A model generated the notes under the pieces. The model was not told where the DNA came from. It made no database searches and saw only the letters and a list, made by a program, of their open reading frames with translations. Both the position numbers and the translations under genes were made by a program. Below, one piece after another: positions 16,752-24,426 of a DNA stretch of 64,000 nt (position 1 is its first letter; each line of letters opens with the position of its first letter). Source of the stretch: Actinoplanes auranticolor (lineage in GTDB: Bacteria > Actinomycetota > Actinomycetes > Mycobacteriales > Micromonosporaceae); contig NZ_BOQL01000057.1 in assembly GCF_018332655.1 (NCBI RefSeq), forward strand, positions 62,001 through 126,000. Direction: 5' to 3'.

Positions 16752-17143
16752 GACACCTCCACGTCATATCGGACGTCGCTCGCCGCCTGCGTCCTGCCGG
16801 CGGCGATCGACAGCATGCGATTGATGGTGTTGATGCTCCGCTCGGACTGGTCGTCAACGGCGCGGAAGTCCTTCGCCACCTGCTCGGCGGCATCGGCGAG
16901 GATCCTCGCCGCCTCGACGAACCGGGTCAGATTGGTCAGCGAGTGGTCGAGCGCCTTGGCGTAGTTCTCCTTGGCCCGCAGCACGGCCTCACTGGCGTTC
17001 GTGGTGCCGAAGGTGATGCCCGCGGAGAACGACTGCCGGGACCGCGCCACGTCGACCGGATCGACCCGCTCGGCGTAGAACCGCACGTCACCGGCGAAGT
17101 CCGCGAGGCCGGTCGTTTCCACGTGTATCGAGCTGTCGCCCAT
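16748..17143 (-). CDS. WXG100-like small helical type VII substrate
   Basis: 131 residues, almost entirely helical, without a signal peptide. A first helix around residues 10-35 and a second from about 50-120 (ENYAKALDHSLTNLTRFVEAARILADAAEQVA) fit the WXG100/PE-like helical hairpin. The WXG turn itself is replaced, as in many actinomycete variants: TFGTTNAS. GGGAGGC precedes the ATG. It overlaps the PPE-like gene by 4 bases, an arrangement typical for obligate heterodimer partners such as PE/PPE pairs. Confidence 0.65.
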   Translation of the reverse strand: MGDSSIHVETTGLADFAGDVRFYAERVDPVDVARSRQSFSAGITFGTTNASEAVLRAKENYAKALDHSLTNLTRFVEAARILADAAEQVAKDFRAVDDQSERSINTINRMLSIAAGRTQAASDVRYDVEVS

Positions 17144-17277
17144 CGCTGCCTCCCGTGCCGTCCCGGCCGCAGACCCGCCGAGGATATCGACGCCGGCCGA
17201 CGATCCGTCACCCCGCGCTCACCATCCCCACCCGACAGCAACACGTCCGCGGACCCGATCCGGTTCAGCGGCGGACC

Positions 17278-17592
17278 TCACTCCTCCCGATACGTCCCCA
17301 GCAGACTCTGCCGGCGGCTCTCGTCGGTCGCCCGGTACGACTCCGCGGTCGTGCGCAGGCGCGCGCCGGTGTCGTCCAGCGCGTCGGCCGCCGCTCTCAT
17401 CCCGTCGACCACGACGTCCTGCAGGGCGCCCAGCATCACCGGGACCATCACGCACAACTTCCCGTACGCGTCGGGCCCCGGCCGGACCGCCGCTCCCGCC
17501 CCGGCCGCCGTCGTCACCTGGGCGGCGATCGCCTCCACGTGGCCGGCGTGCACCACCAGGTCCTGGGGGCGTACCCCGAAGTGGTCCGTCAT
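17278..17592 (-). CDS. EspC-like type VII secretion target (PF10824-type)
   Basis: 104 residues. The N-terminal pattern F-x-V-x-P-x-x-L-x-x-H-A-x-x-V-x-x-I-A-x-x-V followed by AYGKLC and a long C-terminal helix (LQDVVVDGMRAAADALDDTGARLRTTAESY) with a Y-x3-D signal near the end (YRATDESRR) is typical of the EspC/DUF2580 family of ESX-exported proteins; the Y-x3-D/E element is the known type VII export signal. The ATG overlaps the stop of the YbaB-like reading frame as ATGA, so translation of the two is coupled. A 134-bp gap separates it from the next substrate gene. Confidence 0.75.
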   Translation of the reverse strand: MTDHFGVRPQDLVVHAGHVEAIAAQVTTAAGAGAAVRPGPDAYGKLCVMVPVMLGALQDVVVDGMRAAADALDDTGARLRTTAESYRATDESRRQSLLGTYREE

Positions 17593-17957
17593 GGCGCCCG
17601 CCGGGTGAGCGAGGCGATCACGGCTTTGCCCGTCTCCGAGTCGGCGCCGACCGTCTCGTCGGTGACCACCGTTGCCTTCGCGGTCAGGTCGGCCTGCGCC
17701 GCGGCCAGGGTCGCGAGGATCTGCCGGGCGGTCTCGGCCGCCGGCTACCGGCGCACCCCCTCGTCGAGCTCCAGGCCGGTCAGCGCACCGCCGGCACCGA
17801 CGGTCACCGTGACCAGGCCGTCGTCGCTGCGGGCGGCGCCGCTGAGCTGGGCGAGGCGGCCGGCGAGCTCGCGGGCCTGCGCGGCCCGCTGCTCGAAGCC
17901 GGCCTGCCAGTCGTCGACGCGGCGCTCGGCCGCGTCCAGATCCGGTCCCTCGAACAT
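17589..17957 (-). pseudogene. YbaB/EbfC-like nucleoid protein interrupted by in-frame TAG
   Basis: From the ATG at 17957 the frame encodes 70 residues (start MFEGPDLDAAERRVDDW, then a TVTVGAGGALTGLELD beta core typical of YbaB-like proteins of type VII loci) and meets TAG at 17745-17747. Reading past this codon gives a further 51 residues, PAAETARQILATL, then DETVGADSETGKAV, in exactly the family pattern, ending at a TGA that overlaps the next ATG (ATGA at 17589-17592). The natural gene is therefore 17589-17957 with codon 71 changed, most simply CAG to TAG. Either a nonsense mutation, a sequence error or readthrough. TACGGT lies 7 nt before the ATG, suggesting a leaderless start. Confidence 0.75.
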
Positions 17958-17964
17958 GGACCCC

Positions 17965-17970
17965 ACCGTA
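17965..17970 (-). promoter_or_regulatory. Probable -10 box (TACGGT) of YbaB-like gene
   Basis: TACGGT on the minus strand is followed by 7 nt and the ATG at 17957. It stands back-to-back with the plus-strand box at 17983, so the two divergent promoters share about 60 bp. Confidence 0.4.
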
Positions 17971-17982
17971 GTTCCGGCGCTC

Positions 17983-17988
17983 TAGTCT
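17983..17988 (+). promoter_or_regulatory. Probable -10 box (TAGTCT) of MazG-like gene
   Basis: TAGTCT is followed by 7 nt and the GTG at 17996; no ribosome binding site is present, which fits a leaderless transcript. Confidence 0.4.
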
Positions 17989-17995
17989 CGGCCGG

Positions 17996-18415
17996 GTGAC
18001 CACGTCGTCGATCCAGGAGCTGACCGCTCGCGTGCGTGCCTTCGCGGACGAGCGTGACTGGCAGCAGTTCCACACTCCGAAGAACCTGGCCATGGCCCTG
18101 ACCGGGGAGGTCGGCGAGCTGGTCGCCGAGTTCCAGTGGCTCACGGCCGATCAGTCCGCCGCCGTCATGGCGGACCCCGAGCTCGGTCCCCGGGTACGCG
18201 CCGAGATCGGCGACGTCACCATCTATCTCGTCCGGCTCGCCGACGTGCTGGGCATCGACCTGGTGGCCGCCGCCCTGGACAAGCTCGCCGACTCGGCCCG
18301 CCGCTACCCCGTCGAGCAGGCCCGCGGCTCAGCAGCCAGAGCCCGCGACGCCGCCCGACCACGCGAGGCCGCCCCACCACGCGACACGGCCAGCTCGCGC
18401 GACACGGCCGGCTAG
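17996..18415 (+). CDS. MazG-like nucleotide pyrophosphohydrolase with repetitive tail
   Basis: 139 residues. The all-alpha NTP-PPase fold is recognised by W-x-x-FH-x-P-KNLA-x-A-L-x-GE-x-GEL-x-EFQW (residues about 22-48) and EIGD-x-x-x-Y-L-x-RLADVL-x-ID (about 71-88); the E-x-x-E and E-x-x-D pairs bind Mg. Family members hydrolyse dCTP or non-canonical NTPs to the monophosphate (house-cleaning). The core ends at YPVEQARGSAA; the last 23 residues are four 6-residue repeats of the R-D/E-x-A-x-x type encoded by an 18-bp direct repeat (about 18345-18415). The usual family end is different, so the tail is an add-on of uncertain meaning. Confidence 0.85.
   Translation: MTTSSIQELTARVRAFADERDWQQFHTPKNLAMALTGEVGELVAEFQWLTADQSAAVMADPELGPRVRAEIGDVTIYLVRLADVLGIDLVAAALDKLADSARRYPVEQARGSAARARDAARPREAAPPRDTASSRDTAG
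18345..18415 (+). repeat. Four 18-bp tandem repeats at the 3' end of the MazG-like gene
   Basis: Units start CGCGACGCC, CGCGAGGCC, CGCGACACG and CGCGACACG at 18-bp steps and run into the stop codon. They encode R-D/E-A/T-A repeats. Confidence 0.6.
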
Positions 18416-19719
18416 GGAGTCAGGCCGGCGAGGTGGGCCAGCATGGACTGGTTCGCCTCCCAGCCGTCCGGGAACTTCACCGGAACGCCCAGATGGACCG
18501 GTTCCGTCGACGGGTGGGCGTCCAGCAGCTCCGCGATCCCCGCCCGGGCCACCACCACGCACGCGTGCCGGTGGCGGGACGTCAGCACGCACAACCGGCC
18601 CGACTCCAGGTGGAATGCCGTCGCGTCGCGGCGGCCCGACAGCGGGTGCAGGACCACCGTCAGGTCGTACTCCCGGCCCTGCAGGCGGTTGGCCGTGTCC
18701 ACCGTGATCTCGCGGGCGTGCGCCGGCAGGAACGACCGGATCGCCGCCACCTGGTCGCGGTGGGCCGCGCCGATGGCGATGCGGTCCGCCGTCAGCGGCG
18801 TCTCTCCGGTCTCCGACTGCGCCGTTGCGCCGCGGGCCAGGGCCCGGGCCGCGATCAGGGCGCAGGCCGCCGCCGCCTCGGCGTCCGTGCGGACCGTGAA
18901 GCGGGCCGGGAGTTCGTGCAGACCCCAGCCGGTCGCCGCGGCCACGTCGAGGACCCGGTCCACGTCGGTCGACGCCGGTTCGGTGAACGTCAAGCGGCGG
19001 TCCGCCGGGCCCGTGCCCGAGCGGAAGCCGGTGAACGGGTAGAACGCGGCCGCGACCACCGGCGCCGCCGAGGCCGGCAGCCGCCAGGACACCGGGAGGC
19101 GGTGGACCGGCAGCGTCGGGTTGTGGCGCAACAGGACGGCCACCGCGCTCTGCATGGGATCCCAGCTCAGGCCGGTCCAGCGGTCGACCTCGACCGTCGA
19201 GAACGGATCGAGCTGGCCGGGGTCGCCGACGAACAGAGCGCGTTCGAAGCGGGGGGCCACGCGCAGCAGGGCGTCCGAGCGCATCTGGTACGCCTCGTCG
19301 ACGATCGCCCAGGGCCACGTTCCCTCGGTGACCGTCGCCCACTTCGCCGCTGTGCCGATCGTCACGGGTGGGCCGCCCAGGTCGGGGACCTTCGCGCCGA
19401 CGCGGCACGACGGGTGGTTGCGGACCCGTTCCGAGGCGGCGTAGTCCACCGCGGAGAGCCGGCCCACCGGCAGCTCGGGATGCTTCGTGCCGAGGCGCTC
19501 GATCAGGTCGTCCACCTGCTCGTTGGTCTGCGCCACGATCATCAGGGACGCACCGGTGGCGGCGAGCACGCCGGCCGCGCGTACCACCAGGGTGCTCTTG
19601 CCCGCGCCGGGCGGCGAGTCGACCACCACGCCGCGCTGCTCGGAGGTCGCGAGGTCCCGCAGCACGGCGTCGACGACGTGGGCCGCCGCCGCGGCCGGGG
19701 ACTCCAGGGACATGGTCAC
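18412..19719 (-). CDS. SF1-type DNA/RNA helicase-like ATPase
   Basis: 435 residues from the GTG at 19719 (or ATG at 19713). Walker A DSPPGAGKSTLV (about residue 30), Walker B AIVDEAYQMRSDALL, motif III GDPGQLDPF, motif V DTANRLQGREYDLTVV and motif VI LTSRHRHACVVVAR place it in the UvrD/PhoH-like SF1 group; the compact size means small accessory domains. TACGGT stands 6 nt from the GTG, a leaderless arrangement. It is divergent from the beta-family gene at 19822 and its stop overlaps the MazG-like gene stop. A role in nucleic acid repair or defence is plausible but not shown. Confidence 0.8.
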   Translation of the reverse strand: MTMSLESPAAAAAHVVDAVLRDLATSEQRGVVVDSPPGAGKSTLVVRAAGVLAATGASLMIVAQTNEQVDDLIERLGTKHPELPVGRLSAVDYAASERVRNHPSCRVGAKVPDLGGPPVTIGTAAKWATVTEGTWPWAIVDEAYQMRSDALLRVAPRFERALFVGDPGQLDPFSTVEVDRWTGLSWDPMQSAVAVLLRHNPTLPVHRLPVSWRLPASAAPVVAAAFYPFTGFRSGTGPADRRLTFTEPASTDVDRVLDVAAATGWGLHELPARFTVRTDAEAAAACALIAARALARGATAQSETGETPLTADRIAIGAAHRDQVAAIRSFLPAHAREITVDTANRLQGREYDLTVVLHPLSGRRDATAFHLESGRLCVLTSRHRHACVVVARAGIAELLDAHPSTEPVHLGVPVKFPDGWEANQSMLAHLAGLTP

Positions 19720-19725
19720 CGGGGC

Positions 19726-19731
19726 ACCGTA
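19726..19731 (-). promoter_or_regulatory. Probable -10 box (TACGGT) of SF1 helicase gene
   Basis: On the minus strand TACGGT is followed by 6 nt and the GTG at 19719. This supports GTG over the ATG two codons later as the start. Confidence 0.4.
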
Positions 19732-19784
19732 TCCCGTGACGCCGCAGCCGGGATCTTCCCCCGAGGTGCGGAATTCTCTCCACA

Positions 19785-19815
19785 TTGTCACTCGTCGGAT
19801 ATCTGACGCTACTTT
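19785..19815 (+). promoter_or_regulatory. Probable promoter of beta-family gene (TTGTCA / TACTTT)
   Basis: TTGTCA at 19785-19790 and TACTTT at 19810-19815 with 19 bp between; the ATG at 19822 follows the -10 box by 6 nt, so the transcript is probably leaderless. Confidence 0.45.
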
Positions 19816-19821
19816 GAGTGA

Positions 19822-20835
19822 ATGACCGATGGGGTATACCGTCCGATCCTGCGGCCCCGGCGCGGTGAACTCGCCGCCCTGCACCACCTGGACGCCGCCA
19901 CCGCCGCGCGCGTCATGCCGATCATCGAGCTGTCCCCCGGCGATCGCCTGCCGCAGCTCGTCCGGCAGATGCCACCACGCACCGGCGCCCTGGCCGTCGA
20001 CCTGAGCGCGATCGACGAGCCCGAGGACCCCCTCGACTCACCACCACTGGAGCTCGCCGAGGACCTGGCCGAGGTCGGTGTGGCCATGCTGCCGGTGCTG
20101 CGCGCGTACGACAGCCGTCGCCGGCTGGTGGAGCACGGCCTGGCCGCCCGCATGCACCTCGGGCGGGCCGTGCTGCGGCTGCAGCCGCACCGCGACGCCC
20201 GCAATCCCGCCACCGCGACCGCGACCGCCGACCGGCTGCTCGCCGGGGCCGGCCTCGAGGCCGAGCGGGTCGACCTGGTCATCGACCTGGCCGAGACGGC
20301 CTGCGCCGCACACGCCGACCGGTTCGAGGAGCGGGCCCGGCACGTGCTGCGCTGGGCGCGGTCGTCGCCGTGGCGGTCGGTCACCGTCGCCGCCGGCGCG
20401 ATGCCGCCCAACCTGGACGATCTGCCCACCGACGAGGCGGTCCCGGTCGGGCGCCTCGACGCCCAGGTGTGGGCCCGGCTGTCGGAGCCGGGCATCGGCT
20501 ATGCCGACTACGGCGTGACCTCACCGGTACGGCGTCTCGGCGTCAACCACCGCCAACTGCCCACCCTGCGCTACACCGCCGAAAGCGACTGGTGGATCTA
20601 CCGGTGGGCCCGGCGCGGCGCCCGCAGCGACGACCGCTGCCACGACCTGTGCCGGACCCTGGTCGGCTCGGCGCAGTGGCCGGCCGCCGGGGCCCGCTTC
20701 TCGTGGGGCGACGCGCAGATAGCCCGCCAGGCCCGCAGCGCCCGCGGCGGCGGCAGCTCGGCCAACTGGATCGCCTGGAGCACGTCCCACCACATCGCCC
20801 ACGTCCTGCGCGCCCTCCCTCAGCAAAGCGGCTAG
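19822..20835 (+). CDS. Beta-family protein (T4 beta-like, PF14350-type)
   Basis: 337 residues. The opening Y-R-P-I-L-R-x-R-x-GE-L-x-A-L, the following IIELSP and the repeated beta-alpha units (VDLSAID, VAMLPVLRAYD, RLQPHRD, VDLVIDLAET, SVTVAAGAMPP) fit the beta-family proteins named from T-even phage and common in bacterial genomes near mobile or defence genes. The C-terminal third holds YADYGVTSPVRR and a HHIAHVLR end. The biochemical role is unknown. It is divergent from an SF1 helicase gene, and both appear leaderless. The stop overlaps the convergent gene stop within GCTAGC. Confidence 0.75.
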   Translation: MTDGVYRPILRPRRGELAALHHLDAATAARVMPIIELSPGDRLPQLVRQMPPRTGALAVDLSAIDEPEDPLDSPPLELAEDLAEVGVAMLPVLRAYDSRRRLVEHGLAARMHLGRAVLRLQPHRDARNPATATATADRLLAGAGLEAERVDLVIDLAETACAAHADRFEERARHVLRWARSSPWRSVTVAAGAMPPNLDDLPTDEAVPVGRLDAQVWARLSEPGIGYADYGVTSPVRRLGVNHRQLPTLRYTAESDWWIYRWARRGARSDDRCHDLCRTLVGSAQWPAAGARFSWGDAQIARQARSARGGGSSANWIAWSTSHHIAHVLRALPQQSG

Positions 20836-21575
20836 CGGACCTGCCAGGTCGCGATGACGTCGATCGTCGGCCACACGAAGACGATGTCGCCCTTGGTGTT
20901 CGGCACGTCGAAGACGATGGTCGTCTTGTAGGTGCGGCCCGCGACGAGCCGGCGTACGAACGCGCCGTAGTTCTTCTCGCAGTTGCTGCCGTACGCCGAG
21001 TTCAGCCAGGTGCCGTCGCGCTGCTGGAAGCGGAACGCGTAGTCGGTCACGTCCGGCTCACCGGCGAGCACCTTCACCCGCAGCTCGGTGGGCAGGTAGC
21101 CGCCGTTCTCCGGCTTGCGCGCGTACGCGTCGCAGCCGGTCTTGCGGAACTTGCCGGCACGGACCGTGACCTCGAACTTCACCCCGCGCTCGCCCTCGAC
21201 GACGAACTTCTCGCCGGCGCCCAGCCGCTGCGGTCCGATGCGTTCCAGCAGCGGCCCGGACGGCTCGATCAGCCCCGGCGCGGTCACCCGCCCGGAGGCA
21301 CGGGGAACCGGCGACGCCGCGTTGATCTCGGTCGCGGCCCGGTCGTAGATGCCGGCCGCCAGGTAGACCACGGCGGCGGTGCCGGCCAGCAGCAACACCA
21401 CACCGACGGCGAAGTAGGCAGTGACGAGCCGCCGGGACAGCGCCCCACGCTTGCGCGGGCGCCCGATCACGACCGGCTTCATCTGCGCCGGCACGGTGTC
21501 GTCAGCCGGTGGCGGCGGCTGCTCGACCGGCGCCATCTCCGCGGGCGCGGGCTCGGCGGGCGGCTCCTTCGTCAC
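20832..21575 (-). CDS. Single-pass membrane protein with extracellular Ig-like domain
   Basis: 247 residues from the GTG at 21575, chosen because GAGGAG lies about 10 nt upstream. Residues 1-50 are Pro/Glu-rich and cytosolic, ending in basic RPRKRGALSRR; residues about 52-80 form one membrane helix (AYFAVGVVLLLAGTAAVVYL); the rest is an extracytoplasmic beta-rich domain with two Cys (TGCDAY and SNCEKN) likely to form a disulfide. The pattern FEVTVRAGKF...FRFQQRDGTW resembles DUF4352/telokin-like domains. Function unknown; an anchored surface protein. Confidence 0.7.
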   Translation of the reverse strand: MTKEPPAEPAPAEMAPVEQPPPPADDTVPAQMKPVVIGRPRKRGALSRRLVTAYFAVGVVLLLAGTAAVVYLAAGIYDRAATEINAASPVPRASGRVTAPGLIEPSGPLLERIGPQRLGAGEKFVVEGERGVKFEVTVRAGKFRKTGCDAYARKPENGGYLPTELRVKVLAGEPDVTDYAFRFQQRDGTWLNSAYGSNCEKNYGAFVRRLVAGRTYKTTIVFDVPNTKGDIVFVWPTIDVIATWQVR

Positions 21576-21660
21576 GGCGGTGGATCTCCTCGAACGGTGG
21601 TGAGTGGTGCGAGCGCAGCATAGAGGCAGTGGCAGACTGCCGCAGTACCGGCTTTCTTCG

Positions 21661-21666
21661 TACACT
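21661..21666 (+). promoter_or_regulatory. Probable -10 box (TACACT) of primase-polymerase gene
   Basis: TACACT followed by 7 nt and the ATG at 21674; no ribosome binding site, so a leaderless transcript is likely. Confidence 0.4.
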
Positions 21667-21673
21667 TGTGCCA

Positions 21674-22531
21674 ATGTTGCTCGACGCCGCTCTCGCGTAC
21701 GCCCGGCACGGCATCCCCGTCCTGCCGGTGCACTCGCCTGCGGCGGACGGGTCCTGCTCCTGCGAGCGGCCCGGTTGCGAGCGGCCGGGCAAGCATCCGC
21801 GGCTGCGTCACGGCCTGACCGATGCCAGCCTCGATCCGCGCCGGATCGAGATGTGGTGGACGCGCTGGCCGGCGGCCAACGTCGGGCTGCGCACCGGCGT
21901 TGTGATGGACGTCGCCGACGTGGACTCGCCGGGCGGCTGGCACGGCCTGCGTCATCTGCTCGGCGACGAGCTGCCGGCGGGGCCCCAGGTCCGCACGGGC
22001 GGCGGCGGCTGGCACTTCTGGTTCCGGCCGCTGGGGTACGGCAACCGCGTCCACCTGCTGCCCGGCGTCGACTGGCGCGGCGCGGGCGGGTACGTGGTCG
22101 CACCCCCGTCCCGGCACGCCGACCGCACCACCTACTACTGGGTCACCGGCCCGGGCGCGGAGCCGCCGGAGGCCCCGCCCGCCCTGCGCGAGCTGGTCGC
22201 CGGCCCCGAGCCACCGTTGCGGCGCGGCGGTGCCGGCCGGGAGCGCATCGCCCACCCGGATCGTTACGCATCCGTGGCGCTGGCGGCCGAGGCCGACCGG
22301 GTGGCCCGCGCCCCGGTCGGCACCCGCAACGACACCCTCAACCGGGCGGCGTTCGCGCTGGGCCGGCTGGTCGGCGCGGGCCTGCTGGAGCCGGCTCTGG
22401 TGACCGAGGAGTTGTCCGCGGCGGCCCGCTGGGCCGGGCTCGGCCGGACGGAGACGATCCGCACGATCCGCTCGGGCCTGAGCGCCGGCCGGCGTCAGCC
22501 CCTCGACCCGGGACGGCGCAACGTGGCGTGA
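21674..22531 (+). CDS. Bifunctional DNA primase/polymerase (prim-pol domain)
   Basis: 285 residues. The N-terminal prim-pol domain (PF09250-like) begins AALAYARHGIPVLPVH, has a Cys-rich insertion CSCERPGCERPGKHPR, a W-x-x-W-P-x-ANVGLRTG segment, the catalytic acidic pair in MDVADVDSPGG and the H-F-W-F strand after RTGGGGWH. The C-terminal 90 residues (GTRNDTLNRAAFALGRLV...EELSAAARWAGL) match the small helical domain that follows prim-pol in actinomycete proteins. Such enzymes prime and extend DNA, usually on plasmids or integrated elements, but no helicase, integrase or origin is next to it, so it is an orphan copy. Confidence 0.85.
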   Translation: MLLDAALAYARHGIPVLPVHSPAADGSCSCERPGCERPGKHPRLRHGLTDASLDPRRIEMWWTRWPAANVGLRTGVVMDVADVDSPGGWHGLRHLLGDELPAGPQVRTGGGGWHFWFRPLGYGNRVHLLPGVDWRGAGGYVVAPPSRHADRTTYYWVTGPGAEPPEAPPALRELVAGPEPPLRRGGAGRERIAHPDRYASVALAAEADRVARAPVGTRNDTLNRAAFALGRLVGAGLLEPALVTEELSAAARWAGLGRTETIRTIRSGLSAGRRQPLDPGRRNVA

Positions 22532-22620
22532 TCAAGCGGTGACGGCGCCGCCCTGGCAACGCGGCCGGTGCCGGGTAGCCTGGCTTGTCGGATCGCCGGC
22601 GGGCGACAGTTGGAGGACGC

Positions 22621-24426
22621 ATGGCCGAGGACGTGGAGGCTGCCCCGGCACCTGCGGGCGGTCTGGCCGATCCCGCGCGCCTGCGGTCCCTGCAGCGCGT
22701 CTGTGTCGGCGCCGAGCCCGACCAGGCTTTCGACCGTTTCGCGAGCCTGGTCAAGCGACTGCTCGACGTTCCGGTGGCGCTCGTCTCGCTGGTCGACGAT
22801 CAGCGCCAGTTCTTCCCCGGCCAGGTCGGACTGGCCGAGCCGTGGCTCACCAAGCGGGAGACCCCGCTGACCCACTCGTTCTGTCAGCACGTGGTCATCG
22901 AGGGTGAGGCCAAGGTGTTCCCGGACGCGCGGATCTACGCGCAGGTCCGCGACAACCTGGCCATCCCGGACCTGGGCGTGGTCGCCTATGCGGGCATGCC
23001 GCTGACCGACGCGGACGGCCGCACCCTGGGCTCGCTCTGCGCGATCGACACCAAGCCGCGGGCCTGGACCAGGGCGGAGCTGGAGATCCTGCGCGACCTG
23101 TCCGAGGCCTGCTCCTCGGAGCTGCGGCTGCGCATCTCCCGGGAGCTCGCCGATGAGGCCCGCCGGCACGCCGAGACCGCGCACGACCAGCTCGCGATGC
23201 TGGCCGAGCTGACCGAGACGCTCGCCACGACCACCGACATCGACGAGGCGCTGGGCTCGCTGGGCACGGCGCTGACCCCGCGGCTCGCCGACTGGTGCCT
23301 CATCTCGCTGATCGGCCCGGACGGCATGCCCCGGCAGGTCTCCACCGCCCACCGCGATCCGGAGCGCGCGGCCGACGTGGTCCGGTTCGCCGAGCTGATG
23401 GCCACCGGCCTGAACGCCAAGTCCATCGTGCTGGCGGTCCAGGGCACCGGCCGGCCGATCCGCCGCGACGGCGAGAGCGCGTCGAACATCCTGGAGCGCA
23501 CCACCGACACCGAGCTGGCGACCATCGCGGAACGGCTGGGTTACGCCTCCTTCCTGGTCGTGCCGATCACCGAGCCGGTGAGCCACCGCGTGCTGGGCAC
23601 GATCACGCTGGTCAACGGGCCGTCCCGGGCGGCGTTCAGCGACGCCGACGAGCGCACCGGCACGGACATCGGCCGCCGGGCCGGGCTGGCCATCGACAAC
23701 AGCCGGCTCTACCGCCAGCAGCGGCACGTCGCCGAGGTGCTGCAGCAGAGCATGCTCACCGAGCTGCCCACGATCGACGGCATCGAGCTGCACGCCCGTT
23801 ACCTGCCGGCCCAGGACGGCGCGGCGGTCGGCGGCGACTGGTACGACGCCTTCGCCCAGCCGGACGGCTCGGTGATGCTGGCGGTCGGCGACGTCTCCGG
23901 CCACGACATCGAGGCCGCCGCCACCATGGGCCAGCTGCGCAATCTGGTCCGCGGCGACGCGTTCGGCCGCGACGACGAGGCCGGGCCGCTGCTCAGCCAG
24001 CTCGACAAGGCGCTGCGTGGGCTGCGGGTCCCGGCGGCCGCAACGGTCGTGCTGGCCCGGCTGCGCCGCGAGAACGAGATCTACACGCTGTCGTACTCCA
24101 ACGCCGGTCACCCGCCGCCGTTGCTGCTGCTCCCGGACGGCACGGTCGAGGTGTGGTGGACCACGCCGGAGCCGCTGCTGGGCCTCGTCTCGCGTCACGA
24201 GCGCGCGACCCACCAGCGCACGGTTCCGCCCGGCGCCACTCTGGTGCTCTACACCGACGGGCTGGTGGAGACGCCGGGCCGGCTGCTCGACGACGGCATC
24301 GCCCTGGTCGAGCGGGCGCTGCGGGACAACGCGGGCCTGCAGGGCGAGGAGCTGTGCACGCGGCTGATCGAGGCGGCCAGCCGCGGCGCCGACGACATCG
24401 CCCTACTGCTGATCCGCCTGCTCTGA
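22621..24426 (+). CDS. Two-GAF SpoIIE-type PP2C serine phosphatase
   Basis: 601 residues, start at the ATG at 22621 behind TTGGAGGACGC. GAF-like domain 1 (about 20-175: PLTHSFCQHVV, GSLCAIDTKPR), a coiled linker, GAF-like domain 2 (about 200-375), then a C-terminal SpoIIE/PP2C phosphatase (about 385-600) with AVGGDWYDAF, AVGDVSGHD, YSNAGHPPP, LYTDGLVET and a final GADDIALLLIR, giving the metal-binding Asp residues. It should dephosphorylate STAS-domain anti-anti-sigma factors in response to a ligand or redox signal; the STAS protein at 34754 is a candidate partner, unproven. It ends 24 bp inside the convergent gene. Confidence 0.93.
   Translation: MAEDVEAAPAPAGGLADPARLRSLQRVCVGAEPDQAFDRFASLVKRLLDVPVALVSLVDDQRQFFPGQVGLAEPWLTKRETPLTHSFCQHVVIEGEAKVFPDARIYAQVRDNLAIPDLGVVAYAGMPLTDADGRTLGSLCAIDTKPRAWTRAELEILRDLSEACSSELRLRISRELADEARRHAETAHDQLAMLAELTETLATTTDIDEALGSLGTALTPRLADWCLISLIGPDGMPRQVSTAHRDPERAADVVRFAELMATGLNAKSIVLAVQGTGRPIRRDGESASNILERTTDTELATIAERLGYASFLVVPITEPVSHRVLGTITLVNGPSRAAFSDADERTGTDIGRRAGLAIDNSRLYRQQRHVAEVLQQSMLTELPTIDGIELHARYLPAQDGAAVGGDWYDAFAQPDGSVMLAVGDVSGHDIEAAATMGQLRNLVRGDAFGRDDEAGPLLSQLDKALRGLRVPAAATVVLARLRRENEIYTLSYSNAGHPPPLLLLPDGTVEVWWTTPEPLLGLVSRHERATHQRTVPPGATLVLYTDGLVETPGRLLDDGIALVERALRDNAGLQGEELCTRLIEAASRGADDIALLLIRLL

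Noticed and set aside
22621..24426. Possible direct partnership of the SpoIIE phosphatase with the STAS protein at 34754
   Set aside because: Both families interact in general, but they are 10 kb apart with unrelated genes between them, so no specific link can be claimed from sequence.
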